Source: Mucilaginibacter sp. KACC 22773 (GTDB lineage: Bacteria > Bacteroidota > Bacteroidia > Sphingobacteriales > Sphingobacteriaceae). From it: DNA of 64,000 nt. Numbering within the stretch: position 1 is the stretch's first letter; the number at the start of each line of letters is the position of its first letter. Positions 53,039-60,619 of this stretch are shown here, one piece after another. Under the pieces are notes generated by a model that did no database searches, had not been told where the DNA came from, and was given only the letters and a program-made list of their open reading frames with translations. The DNA is taken from NCBI RefSeq assembly GCF_028736215.1, contig NZ_CP117883.1:5270001-5334000 (forward strand), written 5' to 3'. The position numbers were made by a program, and so were the translations under genes.

Positions 53039-53196
53039 ACTAATTATTTGGTGTAGATGGATTTTATATCCAAATATTGAAATTTAATTCTGAAATATAA
53101 AAATAAACAGAATAAAATTTTACTAAATAGAAAAAAACGCACAGAATGTTAATGACATTAACTATCAACCCAATGTCATCTCTCCACTATTAATTG

Positions 53197-53225
53197 GTAT
53201 ATCGGGAAAAGTCGATATACATTTG
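53197..53225 (+). promoter_or_regulatory. arsR-like promoter and perfect operator
   Basis: GTATATCG (53197-53204) and CGATATAC (53213-53220) are an exact inverted repeat with 8 bases between. The -7 element TACATTTG (53218-53225) overlaps the right half. The ATG follows 5 bases later, so the transcript is likely leaderless and autoregulated. Confidence 0.75.
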
Positions 53226-53229
53226 CGCA

Positions 53230-53529
53230 ATGGATCAGTTAGAGATATTTAAGGCGCTATCAAACAAAACCCGGCTGCAAATTTTGCAATGGCTTAAAGA
53301 GCCCGAGCTTAATTTTCCTTCCCAGCAGGAATATGGGTTTGCCAATGGCGTTTGCGTTGGTCAAATTCAGGCCAAGGCCGGGCTTACACAATCTACCGTA
53401 TCAGAGTACCTGGCATTAATGCAGCGCACCGGGCTGGTTACGGCTACCCGTGTTGGGCAGTGGACTTACTACAAACGAAACGAAGAAGCCTTTGCAGCTT
53501 TAAGTAAACTGGTACAATCGGATTTATAA
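53230..53529 (+). CDS. ArsR-family winged-helix regulator
   Basis: 99 residues from the ATG at 53230 (MDQLEIFKALSNKTRLQILQWLK). A longer frame from 53194 would start inside the operator and is rejected. HTH: VGQIQAKAGLTQSTVSEYLALMQRTGLVTATRVGQWTYYKRNE, with the last part as the wing. No CxC metal motif in helix 3, so it more likely senses redox or an organic electrophile than As/Cd. The OYE gene 28 bases downstream is the presumed target. Confidence 0.9.
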   Translation: MDQLEIFKALSNKTRLQILQWLKEPELNFPSQQEYGFANGVCVGQIQAKAGLTQSTVSEYLALMQRTGLVTATRVGQWTYYKRNEEAFAALSKLVQSDL

Positions 53530-53557
53530 TCAAGCATTTACAAAACACAAACTATAC

Positions 53558-54661
53558 ATGAGCACTAATAACACCTTGTTCAGGCCGTTTAGCCTGAAAT
53601 CGTTAAATATCAAAAACCGCATAGTAATGGCACCCATGACGCGCTCATTTTCGCCAAACGGTGTACCAACTGCCGATGTTGCAGCCTATTACCGCAAACG
53701 CGCCGAAGGTGAAGTGGGCTTGATACTGTCTGAAGGCACAGTTATCGATAGGGTATCGTCATCAAATGATCCTAACATCCCCCACTTTTATGGTACCGAA
53801 GCTTTGGCCGGCTGGCAAGATGTGATTAACGGTGTGCATGCCGCCGGCGGCGCTATGGGCCCACAGATTTGGCATATGGGCATTATGGATAATCACCGCT
53901 CAGGCTGGGTGCCATCGCAGCCATTTGAAGGGCCGTCGGGCTTAAACAGGCCGGGGAACACCAATGGCAACACTATGACCGATGCTGATATTGCCGATAC
54001 CATTGCCGCATTTGGCCGTGCTGCCGCCGATGCCAAAAGATTAGGCTTTGACTGTGTTGAAATTCATGGTGCGCACGGCTACCTCATCGACCAGTTTTTT
54101 TGGGATGGTACTAACCAACGGACCGACGTTTACGGCGGTAAAACCCTGCCCGAACGTAGCCGTTTTGCAGTTGAAGTAATTAAAGAAGTAAGGAAACAAG
54201 TTGGCGAGGATTTTGCTATCATCATCCGCCTGTCGCAATGGAAACCGGCCGATTATAACAACCTGCTTGCAAAAACCCCACAGGAATTAGAAGCATGGTT
54301 AAACCCGATGGCCGATGCCGGTGTGGATATTTTCCATTGCTCGCAACGCCGTTTCTGGGAAACTGATTTTGAAGGATCGGACCTTAACTTTGCAGGCTGG
54401 GCCAAAAAAGTAACAGGTAAAGCAACCATTACCGTTGGTTCGGTTGGTTTAGATGGTGAGTTTTTGGCTGCCTTTGGTGGCGCAAGCTCAAACCCAAGCT
54501 CGTTAGACGAATTGCTGCGCCGCATGGACCGTGGGGATTTTGACCTGGTAGCCGTTGGCCGCCCCCTATTGGCCGACCCACACTGGGTACAAAAGATCCG
54601 CGATAACCGCACCGAAGAGCTGAAAGGTTTTAGCAAAGAAGCTCTGGCGCAATTGGTGTAA
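53558..54661 (+). CDS. NADH:flavin oxidoreductase, Old Yellow Enzyme family
   Basis: 367 residues, TIM barrel with FMN. KNRIVMAPMTRS begins the domain; HGAHGYLIDQFF carries the substrate-binding His pair; RSRFAVEVIKEVRKQVG and the C-terminal FDLVAVGRPLLADPHWVQKI bind FMN phosphate. OYEs reduce activated C=C bonds and nitro compounds using NAD(P)H. The arsR-like gene just upstream, with a perfect operator, suggests induction by such electrophiles. Ends before a clear terminator. Confidence 0.93.
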   Translation: MSTNNTLFRPFSLKSLNIKNRIVMAPMTRSFSPNGVPTADVAAYYRKRAEGEVGLILSEGTVIDRVSSSNDPNIPHFYGTEALAGWQDVINGVHAAGGAMGPQIWHMGIMDNHRSGWVPSQPFEGPSGLNRPGNTNGNTMTDADIADTIAAFGRAAADAKRLGFDCVEIHGAHGYLIDQFFWDGTNQRTDVYGGKTLPERSRFAVEVIKEVRKQVGEDFAIIIRLSQWKPADYNNLLAKTPQELEAWLNPMADAGVDIFHCSQRRFWETDFEGSDLNFAGWAKKVTGKATITVGSVGLDGEFLAAFGGASSNPSSLDELLRRMDRGDFDLVAVGRPLLADPHWVQKIRDNRTEELKGFSKEALAQLV

Positions 54662-54685
54662 ACGCCGGTTAACCTGGTTTTATAA

Positions 54686-54712
54686 AACGGGCTATCCTTT
54701 GGGTAGCCCGTT
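54686..54712 (+). terminator. Terminator of the arsR-OYE operon
   Basis: AACGGGCTATCC pairs with GGGTAGCCCGTT (one G-T), loop ttt, then ATTGTTTAT. Confidence 0.85.
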
Positions 54713-54827
54713 ATTGTTTATGCCCTATCATATCGATTTAGTGTGTGGCTCATTACTGCCCACCGGCTTACGCGCCGGGCCCCTGTTGAGAGCATTAACC
54801 TGCGGCAAAATTTCTTTAATCTCCCTC

Positions 54828-55232
54828 TCAATTTATAAGTGATTGTTTTTGTACCCCGGCTTGTTTCCGCATGCTTTGCTTTACTTTTTCGCGGTGTTGC
54901 TCGCCCCAGGCGCTTAGCTCGGCCAAAACATTTTTTAAAGTACGGCTGTATGCGGTTGCTTCATAAATAATGCTTACCGGGGTGCTGGGGTATACGTTAC
55001 GCGTGATGAAATCATTCAGCTCCAGGTCTTTTAGTTCATTGGCTAATACTTTGGAAGATATGCCGGTAATTTCATGCTGAATTTCATTAAAACGTTTGGG
55101 CGATTGTACCAGGGAAAGTATCAAAGGCAGCTTCCATTTTCCGTTCAAAACGTACAGCGCGTCGAGCACGTTTTTAAGTGAGTGTTGGCACTCTGTCTTA
55201 CCCGGAATTATTTCATTTTTAATCACTTTCAT
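54828..55232 (-). CDS. HxlR-family transcriptional regulator
   Basis: 134 residues from the ATG at 55232 (MKVIKNEIIPGKTECQHSLKNVLDALYVLNGKWKL). Winged helix with the HxlR hallmark GKWKLPLILSLVQSPKRFNEIQHEITGISSKVLANELKDLELNDFI. Cys 15 precedes the HTH as in redox-sensing HypR/QorR members, so it may be a thiol switch. Divergent from the azoreductase gene, with a TTACCnnnnGGTAA array between. Confidence 0.9.
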   Translation of the reverse strand: MKVIKNEIIPGKTECQHSLKNVLDALYVLNGKWKLPLILSLVQSPKRFNEIQHEITGISSKVLANELKDLELNDFITRNVYPSTPVSIIYEATAYSRTLKNVLAELSAWGEQHREKVKQSMRKQAGVQKQSLIN

Positions 55233-55241
55233 ACATGCAAA

Positions 55242-55317
55242 GGTAATCACTTACCTGGATGTAACCGCTTACCTTTAGGTAACTACTAACTTTTTACCAC
55301 CTGGTAACCATAGTTTT
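55242..55317. promoter_or_regulatory. HxlR operator array and azoR promoter
   Basis: TTACCTGGATGTAA (55251-55264, one mismatch), TTACCTTTAGGTAA (55269-55282) and TTACCACCTGGTAA (55294-55307) follow the palindrome TTACC-N4-GGTAA. Centres are 18 and 25 bases apart. TAGTTTTG (55310-55317) is the azoR -7 element, so the third site would block it. GGTAATCACTTACC (55242-55255) extends the array towards hxlR. Confidence 0.75.
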
Positions 55318-55376
55318 GCTTTCGATAATCCGGGAGGAAAAAAGCCTTTCCGCGTAAATACAAAAGCAAATTTATT

Positions 55377-55979
55377 ATGAAACATATCCTTCATTTAAAG
55401 TCAAGCATCCAGGGTGCATCATCGTATAGCATTAAGCTGGGTAATGCCATCGTCACAAAAATTCAGGACAAATATCTGGGCAGTACCCTGGAAGAATTAA
55501 ACCTGGCAGACATCGAAATTCCGCACCTAAATGCTGCCGAACTTCGCTCATTTTTTATTCCAAAAGATCAGCTGACGTCAGAAGACGTGGAATCCATCCG
55601 CCTGTCTGATGAACTGGTTAAACAGTTGTTTGCTGCAGATATCATCGTTATTGGCGCCCCGCTGATTAACTTCACCATCCACTCTGCCCTAAAGGCCTGG
55701 ATTGATCATGTCACCAGGCCCGGGATCACTTTTGGGTATGGGGAAAATGGCCCTATCGGAATGGTAACCGGGAAAAAAGTTTATGTGGCCATGTCTTCGG
55801 GAGGTGTTTATTCAGAAGGCCCGGGAAAAGCCAACGACTTTGTTGCCCCCTACTTAAAAGCGTTCCTTGGTTTTTTAGGGATGACAGACCTGACAGTGTT
55901 CCGTGCCGAAGGATTAAAAGTTCCAGGCGTTAAGGAGCACGCTATGGAGCAAGCGCTTGACAGTATAAAAATTGATTAG
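55377..55979 (+). CDS. azoR: FMN-dependent NADH:quinone oxidoreductase / azoreductase
   Basis: 200 residues, flavodoxin-like fold. Starts HILHLKSSIQGASSYSIKLGNAIVTKI, the phosphate-binding loop; IGAPLINFTIHSALKAWIDHVTRPGITFGYGENGPIGMVTGKKVYVAMSSGGVYSEG is the core signature of AzoR. It reduces quinones and azo or nitro compounds. Under likely HxlR control from the divergent gene, giving a second quinone-stress unit besides mdaB-ygiN. No terminator seen in the following 100 bases. Confidence 0.92.
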   Translation: MKHILHLKSSIQGASSYSIKLGNAIVTKIQDKYLGSTLEELNLADIEIPHLNAAELRSFFIPKDQLTSEDVESIRLSDELVKQLFAADIIVIGAPLINFTIHSALKAWIDHVTRPGITFGYGENGPIGMVTGKKVYVAMSSGGVYSEGPGKANDFVAPYLKAFLGFLGMTDLTVFRAEGLKVPGVKEHAMEQALDSIKID

Positions 55980-56328
55980 CCATTTTGGGAAAATTGGGTA
56001 GCCTTAAAAACTTACAAAGCTATCCACGGTAGCCTTATCCAGAGCTGAAATGATTTAGCAAAGGAGGGTGATCCAGCCGTTGTAATAAGGTGAGACTTTC
56101 GAAGTTTTAGAAACTTCGCAAGTCTTTTGTCTTCCCAAAATCTACCATTACGACTGACTTTATAGTACTGCTGGGTTCTCTGCGAGAGACCCCGCAGGGA
56201 TCGAAATGTTTTGCTCCGATGGAGCAGCTTGTAAATTCCTTAACTTAATAGCATTGGAGAGCCCCCGCGGGGACGGAAAACTTTTTAAAAATCGTAACTT
56301 GGAGCACTTAAATTGACCCCTTATCAAA
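55980..56328. other. Spacer with a 16S-3'-end-like 20-mer and a GC dyad
   Basis: No gene. At 56060-56079 the sequence aaaggagggtgatccagccg resembles the complement of the standard 16S 3' end with one extra g. At 56181-56275 gagagaccccgcagggatcg and ggagagcccccgcggggacg form a repeat pair, with AATGCTATTAAGTTAAGG (on -) also found at 39420-39437. Confidence 0.5.
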
Positions 56329-56811
56329 TTGAAAAAAATCGCCATCCTCCTATTCTTTGCTATAGTATTTACCTTAGGGCGAAACGGCATAGCGTACACA
56401 ACAGCGTATAAGCCAAAAACAAAACAGCAAACCAACAGCGCGTTAACAGCCGACGACCGAAAAAACTATGTGGTAACCATTACCCAGGACCAAATGAAAA
56501 AACCGGTAAGTGCCAGCAACGACCCGGCTTTTCCAACAAAGGTAGTTTATCTCGACTGCGTGCTAAAAGTGACCAACAACTCAAACGACACGTTAAAGTA
56601 CCTGAACAAATCATGCGCCTGGGCAGATATATTAAAAACAGATAACATCAAAATGCACATCTGGAAAAATAGCTGTAGCTTGGATGTTACAAATGTGAAA
56701 ATTGTTGCCCCGCACAAATCAACAACTTACGCCATCACAGTAGTGTACAATAAAACTAAAATGAGTTCAAACACGCCTTTTAATGTTGGCGTAGGCTTTT
56801 CAAATTTGTAA
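56329..56811 (+). CDS. Secreted hypothetical protein
   Basis: 160 residues from TTG at 56329 (no ATG nearby gives the signal peptide). Signal peptide KKIAILLFFAIVFTLGRNGIAY. The mature part has strands consistent with an Ig-like fold (KVVYLDCVLKVTNNSNDTLKYLNKSCAW; ITVVYNKTKMSSNTPFNVGVGF) and three Cys, two close to a Trp. No family recognised. Isolated gene. Confidence 0.6.
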   Translation: MKKIAILLFFAIVFTLGRNGIAYTTAYKPKTKQQTNSALTADDRKNYVVTITQDQMKKPVSASNDPAFPTKVVYLDCVLKVTNNSNDTLKYLNKSCAWADILKTDNIKMHIWKNSCSLDVTNVKIVAPHKSTTYAITVVYNKTKMSSNTPFNVGVGFSNL

Positions 56812-56947
56812 ATAAACAACAGCTTGCCACATTTGATGCGACAAAAAAATTCGCTGAAACCGGTGAGAATAATCTGATCTGGTCGAATACAGTTGTGATA
56901 CCGCGATAGTTTTTGTAGGATGGGTGTTAAACGCTAAATGAATCAAG

Positions 56948-57334
56948 ATGAATTACAATCAAACGCCATGGGATTTCGATGAAGCAATACATATAGAAGG
57001 CTATAAGATAAATTATGAAAACCTCCGCGAGATTGGCCAGGGTGCACCGGTAATAGGCGACTTACTGATTAATGGTAAACAAATGCCTGGATATGGATTT
57101 GGAGGGCCATTAATCTATCAAAACTTCAATTTGTACATACCGGCATATTTAAAAGAATCTTCTTTCGGTTGGGGCTTCAAATTAGGGATAGTAGATTTAA
57201 AAGACTTAAGTATCCGGATTTTTGGAGAGATGAACCACGTATTACACCTTGATAAAATAGAAAATGATCGCATTTATTATTTTATCAGTTGGGATAAAGT
57301 GAAGTACAATTATTATGAGGGTGTTATTAAATGA
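56948..57334 (+). CDS. Hypothetical protein, immunity-like size
   Basis: 128 residues, no signal peptide. Aromatic- and Gly-rich first half (INGKQMPGYGFGGPLIYQNFNLYIPAYL), strand-rich second half. Size and composition resemble immunity or SMI1-type proteins, but no toxin gene is adjacent. Unrecognised. Lower coding confidence because the frame has no family match. Confidence 0.45.
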   Translation: MNYNQTPWDFDEAIHIEGYKINYENLREIGQGAPVIGDLLINGKQMPGYGFGGPLIYQNFNLYIPAYLKESSFGWGFKLGIVDLKDLSIRIFGEMNHVLHLDKIENDRIYYFISWDKVKYNYYEGVIK

Positions 57335-57478
57335 TTTCAATCCAGCTTAGCTCAGGTATTGTGCGGCCGCATGCGGGAAGATCACTTGTACCTTTTTTAA
57401 ACTAACCTCATCGTAAAATACAAGACAGCTATCGCTCAAAAATCGTCGCACAAGACCTGCGCCAGGTGGGGCATGTTG

Positions 57479-58000
57479 TTATTTGAATATCTTAAGGCTA
57501 TCCGGCACAACAGTTGTATTGCAAGGTGGAAATAGAAAAACGGTTCCATCGCCAATTGTGCCACTGTTTGACATTAACCTGAATTTGCATTCTGACCGGG
57601 ACAGCCAACTTCGGTGTTGTGTCGAATCTATTAAACATAGTTCAATGTCATACGCTGGCTTACCTTGTTGAACCCTGCTGTCAAGTTCTTTAATAATGAT
57701 TGATTTATCATGCTGCAGAAAATAAAAACGATCTTTATCAACAGGTAGATCTGTTGTTGGTCGCTTTAAATCGTTTTCTATCTGTTCACTAAAAACGGGT
57801 ACACTTTCGTTCCCTCTGATTACAAGAACACTGTCCCATGTAAAATTGGTTATCGCACCAAGGTCGAATCTGTTGTCATTTTTATTTTTTATTGCATTGA
57901 CCTGCCCTTCGTCAATGGCATTGTAGAACTTCTTTTCGAAGCTGTCGCAGCCTGATAGTACTAAGATAAAAAGGATTAATACAGACCGTAAATGTTTCAT
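57479..58000 (-). CDS. Hypothetical lipoprotein
   Basis: 173 residues, lipobox LSGC (C18) after MKHLRSVLILFILVL. Mature part contains DLGAITNFTWDSVLVIRGNES and DKDRFYFLQHDKSIIIKELD, strand-rich, no recognised domain. Probably anchored in a periplasm-facing membrane. A TGTCATCCTGAG-family repeat lies upstream at 58124-58209. Confidence 0.65.
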   Translation of the reverse strand: MKHLRSVLILFILVLSGCDSFEKKFYNAIDEGQVNAIKNKNDNRFDLGAITNFTWDSVLVIRGNESVPVFSEQIENDLKRPTTDLPVDKDRFYFLQHDKSIIIKELDSRVQQGKPAYDIELCLIDSTQHRSWLSRSECKFRLMSNSGTIGDGTVFLFPPCNTTVVPDSLKIFK

Positions 58001-58123
58001 TAATTGTGGTTATTTGCTGGCATAATTTACCAAATCTTCGCACTTATTGGAGTGGTTTAGTAAACCGCAAACATCAAGCATAATTAGATTGCCTCGTTCC
58101 TGACCATGATATATCTTATTTCC

Positions 58124-58209
58124 TGTCATCCTGAGGAACGAAGGACCTATCAGCTGTGCATGACCGACTGAAAAGTTTGCTAATAGATGCCTCGTCCCTC
58201 AGCATGACA
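58124..58209. repeat. TGTCATCCTGAG-family element (copy 5)
   Basis: tgtcatcctgaggaacgaaggacctatc at the left end and tagatgcctcgtccctcagcatgaca at the right end. Spacer 58001-58395 holds no gene. Confidence 0.85.
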
Positions 58210-58395
58210 GTCTTTTATTTGCCCCGTTGTTACCACAGTCTTAAATCCCGACGCTTAATTCTTGACGCTATTAAAAAAAAGTTGTAACATCGTATTACAT
58301 CCTGCATCTAAATAAAAAAACAAATACAAAAAAAGCCAGCCGGCGTAACCCAAACCAAAAAACCGCCGTGCCGGCAAACAACTCATAAAATTATC

Positions 58396-59160
58396 ATGAA
58401 AAAAATATTTATTGCACTTACAGGTTTAGTGGTTAGTCTTTCGGCATGCAGCCAAAACCCGCCGCAGCAAAACAATGTTACTATTGAAAACAATACCACT
58501 GCCGGGTTTGACGTAAATAAGCTTGCCCAGTTTGTTAAAAACAGTACCGACCCGCAAACCCTTGAAAAAGCCATTAACAACCCCGCCAACCAGATCAACA
58601 ACCTGGACCTGGATAAGGACGGCAATATTGATTACCTGAAGGTACAGGAGGCCGACAACAACAAATTGAACGTAATTGATGATGTTAGCAATTCGCAATC
58701 GGTAACGGTGGCCAGCATTAACGTTCAGCCAACGGGCAATAACAACACCGCCAACCTGGATATACAGGGTAATCCAAGCTATGTGGGGTATAACAACTAT
58801 TACCACTCGTCATTTGGCTTAACCGACTTTTTGATCTTAAGCTATTTTATGCGCCCTCATGCTTATTATGTGCCGGTGTACCATTACGGCTATTATCCGC
58901 ATTATTATACCCGCACACGTACCTATACTACGTTCAGGCCAACTACCTCGTCGTACATGTCGTCGAGAAGCAGCAGCCGGAGCAGTTTGAGCCAGCCAAC
59001 CAGGTCGCAAAGGTCGTTCAGCAACCGCAGCTCGGGCAGCCGGGTGCGGAGCGGTGGCTTTGGTAGCAGCAGTTCGGGCAGCAGCTTTGGCAGCGGCAGA
59101 AGTTCGGGCAGCAGATCGGGGTTCGGGCGCAGCCGCGGAGGTTTTGGCCGCAGGCGATAA
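58396..59160 (+). CDS. Lipoprotein with Ca-binding-like loop and low-complexity Ser/Gly/Arg tail
   Basis: 254 residues. Lipobox LSAC (C18). Helical segment with repeated Asn/Gln, then LDLDKDGNIDYLKVQE, an EF-hand/dockerin-like D-x-D-x-D-G loop (about 74-86), a Tyr/His-rich hydrophobic stretch YYVPVYHYGYYPHYYTRT and a 90-residue tail of SSRSS, GSSS and GRSRG units ending FGRRR. The tail is basic and disordered and might bind polyanions. No family recognised. First of two + strand genes. Confidence 0.65.
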   Translation: MKKIFIALTGLVVSLSACSQNPPQQNNVTIENNTTAGFDVNKLAQFVKNSTDPQTLEKAINNPANQINNLDLDKDGNIDYLKVQEADNNKLNVIDDVSNSQSVTVASINVQPTGNNNTANLDIQGNPSYVGYNNYYHSSFGLTDFLILSYFMRPHAYYVPVYHYGYYPHYYTRTRTYTTFRPTTSSYMSSRSSSRSSLSQPTRSQRSFSNRSSGSRVRSGGFGSSSSGSSFGSGRSSGSRSGFGRSRGGFGRRR

Positions 59161-59208
59161 TATTTTCAATCTCATTAATTTTTATATTCTAATTAGACTG
59201 AATCCTGA

Positions 59209-59246
59209 AGTCTCCCCTACCGGGGGAGATTTAGAGGGGGCTCACA
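59209..59246. repeat. Short CTCCCC/GGGGAG dyad
   Basis: aagtctcccctaccgggggagatttagagggggctc: a member of the CTCCC..GGGAG element class in the spacer before the next gene (compare 14683-14709). Confidence 0.55.
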
Positions 59247-59258
59247 TTTACTTAAATT

Positions 59259-60038
59259 ATGGCTATCCAATTAAGAAAAAATACCGTTTTATCTGACGAT
59301 AATAAAAAAACGTTTAAAGCAATTATCGTTTTAAACGAAATGATAAATGGCAACCACCAGTTTAGCAGCAGCGCTTATGGCGACGATGCCGTATTACAGC
59401 CGCTGTTTCATGAGCTTGTTGCCAACGGCTACGTTATCAGTTCGGGTTCGGTTTATAAGGTAAGCTCAAAGGGACGTGGCGTGTTTGATACCTTTATGAA
59501 GCGCTATACCGAATACCTGAAAGTTTACGACGTTTTTTCGTTTGTCGACCTGGAAAAAGGCGAATTTGCTTTTAGCAGCTATTTCGATTTTGATACCGAC
59601 GACGACTGGTTCAACTTTACCGACAATGAGCGTTTTGACGATTTGCGCATTGCCGTAGCGATGTTTAAAAAAGCCGATCCGGCCGAAATTGTATTTATGT
59701 CGTTCATCAACGAAAACAGGTTTGATACCAGCGTATCGGGCTGGCAAAATGATTTGATGGCCGACACCGCCTGGGGCGAAATAGAAGAAATTTGCAACAC
59801 CGCCATAAAGCCCGAAGATGTTGGCGAAGATGCCATGGTAGATATGATAAACCAGGGATCGGAATTGATGATTAAACTGATGGAGGAAGAGCAGAAACAG
59901 AATAACAACAATAACAACTACGGTGGTGGCACTACCACCACTACCATTGTTGAAGAAGAAACCATCGAGTACTACGAACCCTACTATGATCCTTATTACA
60001 TCTCGCCAATTTGGCTGGTACCGTTGTTTATCTGGTAA
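59259..60038 (+). CDS. Hypothetical cytoplasmic protein
   Basis: 259 residues. N-terminal 80 residues could form a winged-helix-like fold (LFHELVANGYVISSGSVYKVSSKGRGVFDTFMKRY). The middle is very acidic (FDFDTDDDWFNFTDNERFDD) and the C-terminal part has a poly-Asn run and ends with a hydrophobic segment YISPIWLVPLFIW. No family recognised, no signal peptide. Standing after the lipoprotein gene with an independent spacer, so cotranscription is uncertain. Confidence 0.6.
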   Translation: MAIQLRKNTVLSDDNKKTFKAIIVLNEMINGNHQFSSSAYGDDAVLQPLFHELVANGYVISSGSVYKVSSKGRGVFDTFMKRYTEYLKVYDVFSFVDLEKGEFAFSSYFDFDTDDDWFNFTDNERFDDLRIAVAMFKKADPAEIVFMSFINENRFDTSVSGWQNDLMADTAWGEIEEICNTAIKPEDVGEDAMVDMINQGSELMIKLMEEEQKQNNNNNNYGGGTTTTTIVEEETIEYYEPYYDPYYISPIWLVPLFIW

Positions 60039-60105
60039 TGATTACCAATAGATCATAAACGGATATTTAAAGGATAGCAAAGCCTGCGTTAGCAACTTGA
60101 TTTTG

Positions 60106-60585
60106 CTATCCTTTATAAACGCCAAATAACTTGTCAATCGCTTGCTCGCGATAGGCAAAAATCTTGTTCACCTCCTTACCCACAAAAACCTTATTTGCAA
60201 TAGTGCCTATAAAGCCATAGGGTATGGCATAGTGTAAAATATCATTCATCTGTACGCCGCCTTCAATGGCTTTAAAATGATGCTGGTGATGCCATAAAGC
60301 ATACGGGCCCAAGCGCTGTTCGTCAACAAAATACTGTTTATCAGCAACCTGGGTTATCTCGGTCATCCAGTCCATTTTGATACCTGCCACCGGTGAGATT
60401 TTGTAGGTAATGATCATACCGGGATACATTTTGGTATCGGCAGTATAATCGGATGTTACCACAAAGCTCATATCGGGTGGTGTAATTTTAGCCAGGTTTA
60501 AGGGCGAGGAAAAAAAGTCCCAGGCCTCATCTAATCCAATCGGTATTTTTTGTTCGGTTTTTAAAACGTATGTTTTCACAATCAA
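60106..60585 (-). CDS. SRPBCC-family ligand-binding protein
   Basis: 159 residues. SRPBCC/START-like fold: VYVLKTEQKIPIGLDEAWDFFSSPLNLAKITPPDM is the usual first strand-helix-strand, then YKISPVAGIKMDWMTEI, YFVDEQRLGPYALWHHQHHFKAIEGGVQMNDILHYAIPYGF and a final helix. It resembles the CYP-like/polyketide-cyclase subfamily; the ligand is unknown. Cytoplasmic. Next to the sulfurtransferase gene, same strand, with a 34-base gap. Confidence 0.82.
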   Translation of the reverse strand: MIVKTYVLKTEQKIPIGLDEAWDFFSSPLNLAKITPPDMSFVVTSDYTADTKMYPGMIITYKISPVAGIKMDWMTEITQVADKQYFVDEQRLGPYALWHHQHHFKAIEGGVQMNDILHYAIPYGFIGTIANKVFVGKEVNKIFAYREQAIDKLFGVYKG

Positions 60586-60619
60586 ATATCAAGTACAATA
60601 TTGTTGTAAATATACATTT

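Noticed and set aside
58837-59175. 112-codon minus-strand Ala-rich frame
   Set aside because: Antisense to the Ser/Gly/Arg tail of the lipoprotein; composition follows from the repeat.
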